NCBI RefSeq assembly: GCF_014645895.1 | Contig: NZ_BMMP01000006.1 | Location: 1 to 64,000, forward strand | Source: Streptomyces daqingensis | GTDB lineage: Bacteria; Actinomycetota; Actinomycetes; Streptomycetales; Streptomycetaceae | Direction of reading: 5' to 3' | DNA length: 64,000 nt | Part shown: positions 37,506-49,814 of the stretch, one piece after another | How the letters are laid out: the number at the start of each line of letters is the position of its first letter | Numbering within the stretch: the first letter of the stretch is position 1 | Made by a program: the position numbers and the translations under genes | The notes under the pieces: generated by a model | Seen by the model: the letters and a program-made list of their open reading frames with translations, nothing else | What the model was told of the DNA's origin: nothing | Databases searched by the model: none

Positions 37506-40500
37506 CTACACGCAGTCGGCCAGCGCCTCTCTCGCACCACGCACTCCCGGTCCGGCCAGCGCGGTCCAAGCGCCCGGAGCGGCTTGGGCGACGGCTGTCC
37601 ACGCGGCCGGTTCAGCTGCCGTCCAGGCGCGCAGGAGGCGCCCGAAGTCCGGCTGCCCGTCCGCCAGCCCGGTCAGGCGGCGGTCGTAGCAGGCCGCGCC
37701 CTCCGGCGTGCGGGCCATCAGCAGACCGAGGCGCCGCACGAGTTCTCCCTGCCCCTGCCCGGACCGGGCCGGTCCGTATGGCTGTGCGTCCTGCGCCGCC
37801 TCGGAACGCTGCCGCTCGGCTGCCTCGGCGGCTCCCTGCTGGGACGCCGCTTCCAGCGCCCCCTCCAGCGCCGCGTCCAGGACGTCCAGGTCGCCTTCGC
37901 CGAGGAGCAGCACGTCCAGCAGCTCGTCCCGTACCGGGTCCTCAGGTGCGGCGGCGAGCATGCGGGCGAGGCTCGCGCGCAGCGACCCGTAGGGCGAGGT
38001 CAGCAGGGCGTCCACCAGCGTCTCCAGCCCGGCTCGGCCTTCGTCGCGATGGGTCAGCCGGAGACGGACGAACGAGGCCAGCGGCTCGCCCGCCCGCTCT
38101 GGACGCAGCTCCGCGTACTGGCGGACGAGGTCCGCGGTCGGCTGGGCCAGGCTCGGGTCCCGGACGGTCGCCAGCGCGCCTACCAGGTGGTGCGCGCCGC
38201 TGCCGGGTTCGCACAGGCGCCTGCGGAAGGCGGCGAGCACCGGCTCGGGCCGCTCCCGGAGGGCTGCGGTGAGCGCCTCGGAGAGCACCGGCGCCCCCGT
38301 GGCGGCGAGCTTCTCGAGCGCCGCGTCCAGATGCTGTTCCCAGCGTTGATCGACGCGCAGGAGCAGAGCCAGGGCCGATTCGTGCAGGAACTGCTCGCCC
38401 GGGCGCTCCAGCAGTGCCATGGCTGCTCGCTGGAGAGCGGGGCGTCGCGCTGCTTCGCCGTCGCGAGGACTGTCCTCGCAGACGGCCGGACGGGGCTCGC
38501 GGCCCGCCAGCCGCAGCCCGTACTCGGCTGCGGCGGCGCGGCGGAGACAGCGGTCGTCTCCCGCCCAGCGTTCGACTGCCCGGCACAGTTCGGCAGGTTC
38601 CTCCTGGCCGAGCTCACCGAGCAGTTCGTCGGCGTGCGGATGGCACGCGTCGATCAGCAGGTCGAGCAACTGCCCGGGAGCGGCGGTGCGGTGGGCGTAC
38701 AGCAGGGCCTGTGCCGCGGACGCCACCGTGGGCGCGGAGTCGGCGCCCGTACGGGAGTCTGCGCGGCAGCCGAGACTCCGCCGGTCGGTGAACCACGCGC
38801 ACAGCAGCGGCTGTACGGCCCTGGGCTCGGCGGCGAGCAGGTCGCCCACCACGTCGATGAAACGGCAGGGGCCGTGGTCGTCGTCCGAGCCGTGCGGTGG
38901 GTCGGCGGGGAGCATCAGACGCAGCAACTCCGTCTTCCTGGCCGCGGGCAGCGCGATTTCACGCCAGAACCAGGGGCCGAACACACCGGTCCGCCCGCCC
39001 CCGCCGATGCGTTCGGCCAGCTCGCGCAGCACACGGCTGTACGGCTGGGCGTCCGGTACGCGCAGAAGTGTCTCCAGCAGCAGACGCGAGGCCCACCAGG
39101 CGCGCTCCGTCCTGCCGGAGGCCAAGCAGACGCTGGTCAACGGCAGGAGACGCTGCTGGAGGGCTTCCGGACCGGCGGTCTCGGAGCACTGCAGCAGGGC
39201 CTGCACGACCGGCCCGATGCGGTGGCGGGGAACGGCCACGGCTGCCGGCCCCTCGTTGTCACTGTGTACGAGCGTCGCCAGGGAGGCGTCCAGATCGAGG
39301 TGGCGCCCCTGGAGCCAGTCGGCGAACTCCTCGTCGGCGAAGCGGAATCCGTCTCCGGCCGGTTCCAGCACCCCCTCGGTCAGCACTGCGGAGGCCCAGC
39401 CGCCGGCCTGCGGGAAGACCTCTGCCAGGTCGGCGCGGGCCACGGCGCCCCTGCCTCTTCCCAGGCACCGCCGTGCCGCCTCGTGCAGGGCTCCCGCAGC
39501 CCGAGTCGCAAGCCGCCGGACGTCACCGCTGCGTTCCGTACAGCCCTGTGCGACGGCGAGCCTGCGCGCGATCCGCAACGCGGTCAGGTCGAGATGCGCC
39601 GAGAACAGCTCGGAACGGCGCGCCAGCGGCGGTACGGGGGCGGCACTTACGCCGGGCAGGGCCTCTTCCGAATCTCCAGCCGCGTCCGCGGCCACGGTGA
39701 AGCCGGCAGACCCGGACGGTCCGGCGGGTTCAGCGGCATCGGCGGACTCGTGCCGCGGCCCTCGGGAGTCGGCTCCCAGCGCGGCCCGCACTTCGGCGAG
39801 CATCCGCATCGCCAGCGGATGCCCCCTGTCCGCCTCCGGCAACGCGTTCTCGTCCAGCCCGTACCGTTCACGGGCCTGTGCCGCGATCACGGGCGGCATG
39901 GGACCGAGCCGCACGCACGGCGGCAGCTCCGGCCCCGCGACTTCGTCGGTGGCACTCCGGGCGGCGCCGTCCGGCTGCCCGGTGTGGAGCATCTCGTGTG
40001 GGAGGAGTCCGCCTGCCAGCTCCCAGAATTCGCTGCCGCACGCGAGCACCATGCGCGCTCCCGATGCCCGCAGCCAGCTCGCGGTGCCCGTGATCCACTG
40101 CCTCAGCTCGCGGAAGAGCCCGGCGGGCATCTCCTCCGGCGCGTCCAGGAGTACGAGGAGGGGACAACGCACGTCCCGGGCCAGCCGTGCCACGACGTCC
40201 GCGCTCGGCACGCTCTCGTCGCCGGCCGGAAGCCCCGCTTCGAGCGGGCCGTTCGCGTACCTGGACCCCGCCCCGGTGACGGAGCGCGCGGCCTCGGTCA
40301 GCGCCCGCCCGACCGCCTCCCGCACGCTGCCGTCGCCCTCCTTGAGGGATGCGCCGCGCAGCCACACGGCCGGGGCCTGTTCGGCCGAGCACCGGGCCGC
40401 GAGAGCGGCCAGTTCCGTGCTGCGGCCCGTGCCCGGCCGCCCCACGAGGGCGACGACGGAGGCCTCGCTGCCGGCGAACCGGCCGAGCGCGTCGGAGACA

Positions 40501-41264
40501 TGGGGCCGGCGTACGTGCAGCCGGGCGCGTTCGGCCACGGGCTTCAACGACGCCTGGGTCAGCTCCTGTACGCCCGCCGGGTTCAGATCGGGACCGTAGC
40601 CGGGGACGGTCCGCGCGTTACGCATCAGGACGTCCCGCAACTCCCCTTCACCCTCCCACAGTTCGTCGTCGGTGAGAGGCACCGCGAAGCAGGCCGTCCG
40701 GTCAGGCGTGTGCAGTGCGGTGCCCAGCACGCCCAGGACCGCGCCGGTGGACGCGTCGACGACCGGGGACCCCGACGCCCTGCTGCTGAGGTGCAGTGCG
40801 ACGGCCTCCGCCTCCGGAAGGGCCAGCTCCACCACGTCGTCCAGCGTGTAGACGCGCTCCGTCGAGGTGTAGGTGACGCGTGCCCTGCCGGCCAGCCGCG
40901 CCTCCGTCCAGCTTCCGGACGGGACCGAGGAGGCCCGCGAGGGAGTCTGCCCCGTGCGCAGTCGCACGGCCGCACCCACGGCGCGGGTCCGCTCGTCCCC
41001 GATGACGAGAGGGGCGCCGTTCAGGCCCTCCGTCCGGATCAACGCCAGGTCGCGCTCCGGGAACTGAACGATCTGATGGGACTTCGCCAAATGGCTCCGG
41101 CCGTCCGGAGAGTGCACGACCAGGCGGCCGAGACCGTCGACGGCCTCGTGACTGGTGATCACCGTGCCGTCGTGGTCGGCGAAGAAGCCGCTGCCACGGG
41201 GGCGCCCGGCCAGATCGCAGATCCTCACCGACACGGGCTCAGTCAGCACCGCTCCCGCACCCAT
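37506..41264 (-). CDS. Trypsin-like serine protease fused to a STAND-type P-loop NTPase with helical-repeat C-terminus
   Basis: The protein of about 1252 residues starts with a chymotrypsin-fold domain with His39 (TSHEAV), Asp72 (DLALI) and Ser164 (ASGSPV). A P-loop domain follows whose Walker A reads GRPGTGRST (275-283), with arginine in place of the usual lysine. Walker B is LLVLLDAPEE. A long alpha-helical, HEAT/TPR-like C-terminal region follows. Such protease-STAND fusions are abundant in Streptomyces and are thought to be triggered defence or signalling proteins. ATG 41264 was chosen because the fold starts there. The frame is open to 41423 and no strong ribosome binding site is seen. 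Confidence 0.8.
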   Translation of the reverse strand: MGAGAVLTEPVSVRICDLAGRPRGSGFFADHDGTVITSHEAVDGLGRLVVHSPDGRSHLAKSHQIVQFPERDLALIRTEGLNGAPLVIGDERTRAVGAAVRLRTGQTPSRASSVPSGSWTEARLAGRARVTYTSTERVYTLDDVVELALPEAEAVALHLSSRASGSPVVDASTGAVLGVLGTALHTPDRTACFAVPLTDDELWEGEGELRDVLMRNARTVPGYGPDLNPAGVQELTQASLKPVAERARLHVRRPHVSDALGRFAGSEASVVALVGRPGTGRSTELAALAARCSAEQAPAVWLRGASLKEGDGSVREAVGRALTEAARSVTGAGSRYANGPLEAGLPAGDESVPSADVVARLARDVRCPLLVLLDAPEEMPAGLFRELRQWITGTASWLRASGARMVLACGSEFWELAGGLLPHEMLHTGQPDGAARSATDEVAGPELPPCVRLGPMPPVIAAQARERYGLDENALPEADRGHPLAMRMLAEVRAALGADSRGPRHESADAAEPAGPSGSAGFTVAADAAGDSEEALPGVSAAPVPPLARRSELFSAHLDLTALRIARRLAVAQGCTERSGDVRRLATRAAGALHEAARRCLGRGRGAVARADLAEVFPQAGGWASAVLTEGVLEPAGDGFRFADEEFADWLQGRHLDLDASLATLVHSDNEGPAAVAVPRHRIGPVVQALLQCSETAGPEALQQRLLPLTSVCLASGRTERAWWASRLLLETLLRVPDAQPYSRVLRELAERIGGGGRTGVFGPWFWREIALPAARKTELLRLMLPADPPHGSDDDHGPCRFIDVVGDLLAAEPRAVQPLLCAWFTDRRSLGCRADSRTGADSAPTVASAAQALLYAHRTAAPGQLLDLLIDACHPHADELLGELGQEEPAELCRAVERWAGDDRCLRRAAAAEYGLRLAGREPRPAVCEDSPRDGEAARRPALQRAAMALLERPGEQFLHESALALLLRVDQRWEQHLDAALEKLAATGAPVLSEALTAALRERPEPVLAAFRRRLCEPGSGAHHLVGALATVRDPSLAQPTADLVRQYAELRPERAGEPLASFVRLRLTHRDEGRAGLETLVDALLTSPYGSLRASLARMLAAAPEDPVRDELLDVLLLGEGDLDVLDAALEGALEAASQQGAAEAAERQRSEAAQDAQPYGPARSGQGQGELVRRLGLLMARTPEGAACYDRRLTGLADGQPDFGRLLRAWTAAEPAAWTAVAQAAPGAWTALAGPGVRGAREALADCV

Positions 41265-41474
41265 CACGCACCGTCCAACTCGCCGTACCTGCTGCCGACC
41301 CTCCCCCGACTCCTCGACGGTAGACGGGAGTTGATCAGTGAGGACAGGCTGTCGGAGAACGCGCCCCCTGCCACGCCGCCGACTCGCACCGAGCGCCCGG
41401 CCATTCGAGTGAACGCAGCTCACAGGACAGGCGGGCAGCGCGAGCTCCCTCTATCGAACTCGCGCGAGGCCGGT

Positions 41475-42416
41475 CTACGCGAAGACGGCCAGGCTCTTCG
41501 CCCGCCCCTTCCGCTCCTCGACGAGAGCGACGAAAGAGCCGTCGGGCCCGAACACGGCGACGGGCTCGGGTTCCTGGCCGGGTGCGCTGAACTCGCCTGC
41601 GGGCATGCGCAGCTGAGCACCGTTGCCGATCAGGCGCGCCTGCTCCGCGTCGACGTCCCAGCGGTGGAACGCCGCGGCGGCGGCCTCGTGGAGCGGCAGC
41701 ACCGACATCGGAGCACCGCCGTCTACCTCCTGCTGCAGGTCGTCCAGCGTGCGCGCGTCCTCAAGCCGGTACGGTCCGACCCTCGTGCGCCGCAGCTCCG
41801 TCAGATGCCCGCCGGTCCCCAGGTCGCCCCCGAGGTCGCGGGCCAGCGCCCGCACATACGTCCCGGAGGAGCACACCACCGAGACGAGCAGGTCGGTCAC
41901 GCACGTGCCGTCGTCGGCCTTCAGCTCACGCACGTCGTGCACGTCGAAGGAGGAGACGGTCACCGAGCGGGCGGCCAGCTCGAACTCCTCGCCCTCGCGG
42001 ACCCGTTGATACGACCGCTTGCCGTCCACCTTGACCGCGCTGACCTTCGACGGCACCTGCTGGATCTCGCCTGTGAGCCGGGCCACGGCCGCGTCGACGG
42101 CCTCGCGGGCGACGCCGGAGGCGCCCTCGGAGGCCGTGACCTCGCCCTCGGCGTCGTCGGTCACGGTGGTCTGCCCGAGGCGCACCGTCGCGACGTACTC
42201 CTTCTCCGTGAGCGCCAGGTGCCCCAGCAGCCGCGTCGCCTTCTCGACGCCGATGACGAGCACTCCGGTCGCCATCGGATCCAGCGTCCCGGCGTGACCG
42301 ACCCGCCGCGTGCGGGCGATTCCGCGCAGTTTCGCCACCACATCGTGCGATGTGAAACCGGCGGGCTTGTCGACGACCACAAGCCCGCCCGGTCCGTTGT
42401 CCTTCTTACGCGCCAC
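41475..42416 (-). CDS. truB: tRNA pseudouridine(55) synthase
   Basis: TruB converts U55 in the tRNA T-loop to pseudouridine. The 313-residue product has the family motifs DKPAGFTSHDVV and AGTLDPMATG, the latter with the catalytic aspartate. The C-terminal half is the PUA-like extension of actinobacterial TruB. The start is GTG 42416, 3 bases after the rbfA stop, so it is part of the nusA-infB operon. The 210-base gap downstream, before the protease gene, holds no gene. Confidence 0.95.
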   Translation of the reverse strand: MARKKDNGPGGLVVVDKPAGFTSHDVVAKLRGIARTRRVGHAGTLDPMATGVLVIGVEKATRLLGHLALTEKEYVATVRLGQTTVTDDAEGEVTASEGASGVAREAVDAAVARLTGEIQQVPSKVSAVKVDGKRSYQRVREGEEFELAARSVTVSSFDVHDVRELKADDGTCVTDLLVSVVCSSGTYVRALARDLGGDLGTGGHLTELRRTRVGPYRLEDARTLDDLQQEVDGGAPMSVLPLHEAAAAAFHRWDVDAEQARLIGNGAQLRMPAGEFSAPGQEPEPVAVFGPDGSFVALVEERKGRAKSLAVFA

Positions 42417-42419
42417 AGA

Positions 42420-42884
42420 TCATTCGCTCTCGTCCTCGTTCGCGTCACCGGCCTGCTCGTCCTCGCCCGGCTTGCGGTACGGGTCCGCCCCGCCCGCGTA
42501 GTCCGCGCCCGAGGAGGCCCTGCGGACCTCCTCGTCGGAGGCCTTCGCCCGAGCCAGCAGATCGTCGATCGTGCGGGCGTTCTCGGGCAGGGCGTCCGCG
42601 ACGAACGTGAGGCTCGGGGTGTGCTTGACACCTGCCGCGGCCCCGACTGCCGTACGCAGCACGCCCTTCGCGCTCTCCAGCCCGGCAGCGGCCGCCTTGC
42701 GGTCCTCGTCGTCCCCGTACACCGTGTAGAAGACGGTCGCCTCCCGCAGGTCCCCGGTGACGCGGGTGTCCGTGACGGTCACATGTGTGCCGAGCCGCGG
42801 GTCCTTGATCCCCCGGTGCAGCTTTTCCGCGACCACCTCACGGATGAGGTCTGCCAGCCTCTTAGCCCGTGCATTGTCGGCCAC
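42420..42884 (-). CDS. rbfA: Ribosome-binding factor A
   Basis: RbfA helps late 30S maturation and 16S 5' end processing. The 154-residue product has the KH-like core (RLADLIREVVAEKL, DPRLGTHVTVTDTRVTGDLREATVF) and an acidic, disordered C-terminal tail typical of actinobacteria. The start is GTG 42884, 15 bases after the DUF503 gene. Confidence 0.95.
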   Translation of the reverse strand: MADNARAKRLADLIREVVAEKLHRGIKDPRLGTHVTVTDTRVTGDLREATVFYTVYGDDEDRKAAAAGLESAKGVLRTAVGAAAGVKHTPSLTFVADALPENARTIDDLLARAKASDEEVRRASSGADYAGGADPYRKPGEDEQAGDANEDESE

Positions 42885-42899
42885 TGGTCCGTCTCCTTG

Positions 42900-43196
42900 C
42901 TAATCGTCGTCTTCTCCGTGGAAGCGCCGCCGAACAGACAGCAGTTCCACCTCCGGCCGGGCGGCGACGAGCCGCTCGCACCGGTCGAGTACATCCGTCA
43001 CATGCCCCGCGTCCCCCGACACCGTGGCGAGGCCCAGCCTGGTACGCCGGTGCAGATCCTGGTCGGCCACTTCCGCCACACTCACCGCGTACTTCCTCTG
43101 CAGCTCGGCGACGATGGGCCGGACGACGGAGCGCTTCTGCTTGAGCGAGTGAACATCGCCCAGCAACAGGTCGATCGAAAGAGTCCCCACATACAC
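42900..43196 (-). CDS. DUF503 (YlxP-like) protein
   Basis: The 98-residue product has the DUF503 pattern MYVGTLSIDLLLGDVHSLKQKRSVVRPI and VAEVADQDLHRRTRLGLATV. The family sits in nusA-infB-rbfA operons across Gram-positive bacteria and YlxP affects 30S assembly in Bacillus. It is expected to be co-transcribed with rbfA. Confidence 0.9.
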   Translation of the reverse strand: MYVGTLSIDLLLGDVHSLKQKRSVVRPIVAELQRKYAVSVAEVADQDLHRRTRLGLATVSGDAGHVTDVLDRCERLVAARPEVELLSVRRRFHGEDDD

Positions 43197-43218
43197 ACGG
43201 TGATCGTACGAGATGCCG

Positions 43219-43260
43219 CCGGGGCCGATCGACGGAGTTTCCTCCGCCGACCGGCCCCGG
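43219..43260 (-). terminator. Hairpin between infB and the DUF503 gene
   Basis: CCGGGGCC (43219-43226) pairs with GGCCCCGG (43253-43260), with inner pairing between CGGAG and CTCCG (about 43233-43245). It may attenuate transcription from infB into the downstream genes. Confidence 0.5.
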
Positions 43261-43309
43261 ACCGGCTCATGCGCTCTGCGCGCACTGCGAGTCGAGCACG
43301 ACCGCGGCG

Positions 43310-46336
<3,027 letters not shown>

Positions 46337-46488
46337 TTCGCTCCTTACGGTCCGGGGGGCTCTCCGCCGGACCTTCGCTACTTATGCATGGGCGTACTCA
46401 CGCGTACTCATCGAGTGCTCATCGCAATCTCGACCTACTTCCGACTCGCGAGGTACCTCTCCGAACGGAGGGTTCCGAACGGACTGTC

Positions 46489-46776
46489 TTACGGTTTCGT
46501 CTGCTCGATCTGCTCCACCTGCCGGCGAAGCTCCGCCACGTCGAACGGGCCCGGGCCTCTGAAGGCCCGGTTGAACGCCCTCCGGCGCACTGCCTGCTCG
46601 AGGCATGCAGACGTGGGATGCAGATAAGCACCCCGGCCGGGCAGCGTACCCCGAAGATCGGGAACGCACCGTCCCGCGGTGAGCACCACACGCAGCAGAT
46701 CGGGTTTGTCCGAGCGCTTCCGACAGCCCACGCAAGTGCGCTGTGGGCATGCTCGGACTTGCGTCCGGCCAGACAC
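46489..46776 (-). CDS. ylxR: YlxR (DUF448) RNA-binding protein
   Basis: The product has the DUF448 signature: RTCVGCRKRSDKPDLLRVV, then RGTLPGRGAYLHPTSACLEQAVRRRAFNRAF. YlxR proteins bind RNA, including RNase P RNA in Bacillus, and sit between nusA and infB. The open frame reaches 46827, but GTG 46776 (reading MSGRTQVRACPQRT) is preferred because GGAGG lies upstream and the family begins there, giving 95 residues. Confidence 0.92.
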   Translation of the reverse strand: MSGRTQVRACPQRTCVGCRKRSDKPDLLRVVLTAGRCVPDLRGTLPGRGAYLHPTSACLEQAVRRRAFNRAFRGPGPFDVAELRRQVEQIEQTKP

Positions 46777-46837
46777 CTTTAAGTCTACCTCCCCGCGCCG
46801 CTGCACCCCTTCGGGGGTAAGCGGCACCCTTATGGTT

Positions 46838-47875
46838 TCAGCCCTGTTCGGCAGCGTGTCCGGAGGCCGATTCGGGCTCTGCGGAGACGGCCTCGCCGGC
46901 GTCCGCCGTGTCCGGGCGGATGTCGATGCGCCAGCCGGTCAGCCGGGCGGCGAGACGGGCGTTCTGACCTTCCTTGCCGATGGCCAGTGACAGCTGGTAG
47001 TCGGGCACCGTCACCCTGGCGGAGCGTGCAGCGAGATCGACGATCTCGACTTGATTCACGCGCGCCGGGGAGAGCGCGTGCGCGACGAGATCCGCCGGGT
47101 CGTCCGACCAGTCCACGATGTCGATCTTCTCCCCGTGGAGCTCCGCCATGACGTTGCGCACCCGGCCGCCCATGGGGCCGATGCAGGCGCCCTTGGCGTT
47201 CAGGCCGGAGCGGGTGGAGCGCACCGCGATCTTCGTACGGTGACCCGCCTCGCGCGCGATGGCGGCGATCTCGACCGAGCCGTCGGCGATCTCCGGGACC
47301 TCCAGCTCGAAGAGCTTCTTCACGAGGTTCGGGTGAGTGCGCGACAGCGTCACGGACGGGCCGCGCACGCCCTTGGCGACCCGGACCACGTACGTGCGCA
47401 GCCGCGTGCCGTGCGAGTAGTCCTCGCCGGGCACCTGCTCCTGCGGCGGAAGGATGGCCTCCAGCTTGCCGATGTCGACGAGCACGCTCTTGGGGTCCTT
47501 GCCCTGCTGCACGACGCCCGCGACGACGTCGCCCTCGCGGCCCGCGTACTCGCCGAAGGTGACCTCCTCCTCGGCGTCCCGCAGCCGCTGCAGGATGACC
47601 TGCTTGGCGGTGGTCGCGGCGATACGGCCGAAACCGCTGGGGGTGTCGTCGAACTCGCGCGGCTCGGCACCCTCCTCCAGTTCCGACGGGCTCTCCTTGG
47701 CCCACACCGTCACGTGGCCGGTCTTGCGGTCCAGCTCGACCCTGGCGTCACGGCGGCTGCCCTCCGTGCGGTGGTAGGCGATGAGGAGAGCGGACTCGAT
47801 CGCCTCGATCAGCAGATCGAGCGAGATCTCCTTCTCCCTCACCAGCCCGCGCAGGGCGCTCATGTCGATGTCCAC
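46838..47875 (-). CDS. nusA: Transcription termination/antitermination factor NusA
   Basis: The 345-residue NusA has the N-terminal RNA-polymerase-binding domain, an S1 domain and two KH domains ([25 protein letters not shown] and [34 protein letters not shown]). It lacks the C-terminal acidic repeats of E. coli, as is usual in actinobacteria. The start is GTG 47875, 2 bases past the rimP stop, with GGAGG inside the end of rimP, so the genes are tightly coupled. Confidence 0.96.
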   Translation of the reverse strand: MDIDMSALRGLVREKEISLDLLIEAIESALLIAYHRTEGSRRDARVELDRKTGHVTVWAKESPSELEEGAEPREFDDTPSGFGRIAATTAKQVILQRLRDAEEEVTFGEYAGREGDVVAGVVQQGKDPKSVLVDIGKLEAILPPQEQVPGEDYSHGTRLRTYVVRVAKGVRGPSVTLSRTHPNLVKKLFELEVPEIADGSVEIAAIAREAGHRTKIAVRSTRSGLNAKGACIGPMGGRVRNVMAELHGEKIDIVDWSDDPADLVAHALSPARVNQVEIVDLAARSARVTVPDYQLSLAIGKEGQNARLAARLTGWRIDIRPDTADAGEAVSAEPESASGHAAEQG

Positions 47876-47877
47876 GG

Positions 47878-48426
47878 CTACGCCTCCTCCTTGCCTTCCT
47901 CGTCAGCGGCCGCGGACCCGTCCTGCGCTCTGCTCTCGGCGGCCTTGCGGTTGAACTCGATCTCCACCCGGGCCTTGGCGACGTCGCCGAAGGCGAGCCT
48001 GCGGCGGGTGGGCTTGCGGCCCTTCACGCCGGGGACCTCGAGGTCGATGCCCTCGTCGTCCACCGCCGTGATGCGGGCGGTGACCTCGCCGCCCCCTGCG
48101 GCGTCGGTGAGATCTGCCTTGATCAGCCGCCCTGAGGCGCGGCGGTAGTGCCGCAGCTCGGTCAGGGGGCGGTCCGCGCCGGGGGAGGTCACTTCCAGGA
48201 CGTACGGGCTGCCGCCCATCACGTCCGTCTCGTCCAGCGCCGCCGAGAGCGTGCGGCTCAGCTCCGCGCACGTGTCCAGCTGGACTCCGTCGTCGGAGTC
48301 GACGACGACGCGGAGGACGCGGCGCTTGCCCGCGGGGGTCACCTCGACCTCTTCGAGGTCCAGCCCCTTCTCGCCGACCAGCGGTTCCAGCAGCCCGCGC
48401 AGCCTCTCGCTCTGGGTGGTGCTCAT
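47878..48426 (-). CDS. rimP: Ribosome maturation factor RimP
   Basis: RimP is needed for 30S subunit assembly. The 182-residue product has the RimP motifs [37 protein letters not shown] and the C-terminal SH3-like domain. ATG 48426 (MSTTQSERL) is chosen because GAGGAG lies 8 bases upstream; the frame itself is open to 48636. It is the first gene of the nusA-infB operon. The 269-base gap to the divergent lipoprotein gene holds its promoter. Confidence 0.95.
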   Translation of the reverse strand: MSTTQSERLRGLLEPLVGEKGLDLEEVEVTPAGKRRVLRVVVDSDDGVQLDTCAELSRTLSAALDETDVMGGSPYVLEVTSPGADRPLTELRHYRRASGRLIKADLTDAAGGGEVTARITAVDDEGIDLEVPGVKGRKPTRRRLAFGDVAKARVEIEFNRKAAESRAQDGSAAADEEGKEEA

Positions 48427-48695
48427 CCGGGTGACTCCTCGGCCGCGTGTGCTGTTGTAGGGGGCCTCGTGACAGGGGGCGTTCGCCGCCTCAAGCCTAA
48501 CGTCTGGCGCGCGCACCGCCGACCAGATGGGGGATCCGCGCGGGAAGTCAGGAACGTTCGGGTACGCATGGGGCAACAGGGGCGGCCCGGCGGTGCGTTC
48601 GACAGCACGCGGGTACGCTCGCGTGGCGATGATCACCGTGCGCGGTGCTCACCGCAGATGTTCGAGCGATGACTCGTGTCCAAGGAGTGCCCCCC

Positions 48696-49268
48696 ATGCC
48701 GCTCACGCCGTCACCGTCAGCCGGACCGCGCAGACGGTCGATGCTGACCGGGACGCTGAGCGCCCTGGGCCCCCTCGCAGCGCTGGGCGCGGCTTCGGGA
48801 TGCACGGACGGCTCCGGCAGTGAGGACGAGGCGCAGACCGCCCGCAGGGAGCAGCGTCTGCGGAAGAAGGCGGCCGGGCAGAGCCGCGCGCTGGCGGCGC
48901 GCTACGAGGCGACGATCGACGCGCACTCCGGGCTCGCGGACCGGCTCCGTCCCCTGCACGCGGCGGCCCTCCGGCACGCCGAGGTCCTCGCGGGCAAGAA
49001 GGACGCCGGGCGCGGGAAGGACGGCGCGGCAGGCGACGGCAGCACCGAGGGCGGTGACGGCAAGGGCGCCGCCGTACCCCGTAAGGAGAAGGCGGCGCTG
49101 GCCGCGCTGGGAGACGCGGAGCGGCGCACGGCGGCCGAGCGGAACGCGGCGCTCGCGGAGGCGCCGCCCGAACTCGCGCGTCTGCTGGCGTCGGTGGCCG
49201 CCGCGGGCGCTGTCCACGCGTACCTGCTGGGAGCCGGCGAGCAGGACGGGGAGGACGAGGGCGAATGA
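48696..49268 (+). CDS. Putative Tat-type lipoprotein, helical, unknown function
   Basis: The 190-residue product has a signal peptide with RRRSML and a hydrophobic core ending in lipobox-like AASGC, so lipidation at Cys36 is likely. The mature part is helical and Ala/Arg/Glu-rich, with a ferritin-like helix pattern (LAARYEATIDAHSGLADRLRPLHAAALRHAEVL). ATG 48696 has AAGGAG 8 bases upstream. The stop overlaps the next start (ATGA). The helices and coupling suggest it pairs with the DUF4439 protein. Confidence 0.75.
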   Translation: MPLTPSPSAGPRRRSMLTGTLSALGPLAALGAASGCTDGSGSEDEAQTARREQRLRKKAAGQSRALAARYEATIDAHSGLADRLRPLHAAALRHAEVLAGKKDAGRGKDGAAGDGSTEGGDGKGAAVPRKEKAALAALGDAERRTAAERNAALAEAPPELARLLASVAAAGAVHAYLLGAGEQDGEDEGE

Positions 49269-49744
49269 AGAAGCTGGTCGACGCAGTGCAGGCGGCGCTC
49301 GCCGCGGAACACGCGACCGTCTACGGCTACGGCGTCGTGGGCGGGCGCATCTCGGAGGACCGGCGGGACGAAGCCCGTCAGGCGCACGACGCGCACCGGG
49401 CGCGGCGGGACGCACTGCGCCGCGAGGCGCGCGACCTGGGCGCCGAGCCGGAGGCGGCGGCCGCCGCGTACGCTCTGCCGTTCGCGGTGCCCGACAGTGC
49501 CGCGGCCGTACGTCTCGCCGCGGAGCTGGAGGACCGGCTGGCCGGCGCGTACGCGGATCTCGTACGGGCCGGTGAGGGCGCCCGCAGGCGCGAGGCCGCG
49601 GGCGCGCTGCGCGAGGCGGCGGTCCGGTCGGCGCGGTGGCGGGGCAGCGGCGTAGCCTTCCCTGGTCTCACCGAGCACTCCGACGGCGAGGACGCCGACC
49701 CCTCGGGCTCACCGGCGGAGAGCGCGACGTCAGATCCGCTCTGA
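49265..49744 (+). CDS. Ferritin-like DUF4439 protein
   Basis: The 159-residue product matches the DUF4439 ferritin-like fold: VQAALAAEHATVYGYGVVGGRI with Glu/His in helix 1, then ARQAHDAHRARRDALRREA and LAAELEDRLAGAYADLV. The family is actinobacterial and usually follows rimP divergently, with an upstream lipoprotein, as here. The biochemical role is not known. Metal binding is inferred from the fold only. Confidence 0.85.
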   Translation: MKKLVDAVQAALAAEHATVYGYGVVGGRISEDRRDEARQAHDAHRARRDALRREARDLGAEPEAAAAAYALPFAVPDSAAAVRLAAELEDRLAGAYADLVRAGEGARRREAAGALREAAVRSARWRGSGVAFPGLTEHSDGEDADPSGSPAESATSDPL

Positions 49745-49814
49745 CCGTCCGCAGCCGCCGAGGTGCCGGTGACGGAACGTTTCGACCACCGCTTCGAAAG
49801 GCCGACCTCGCCGT

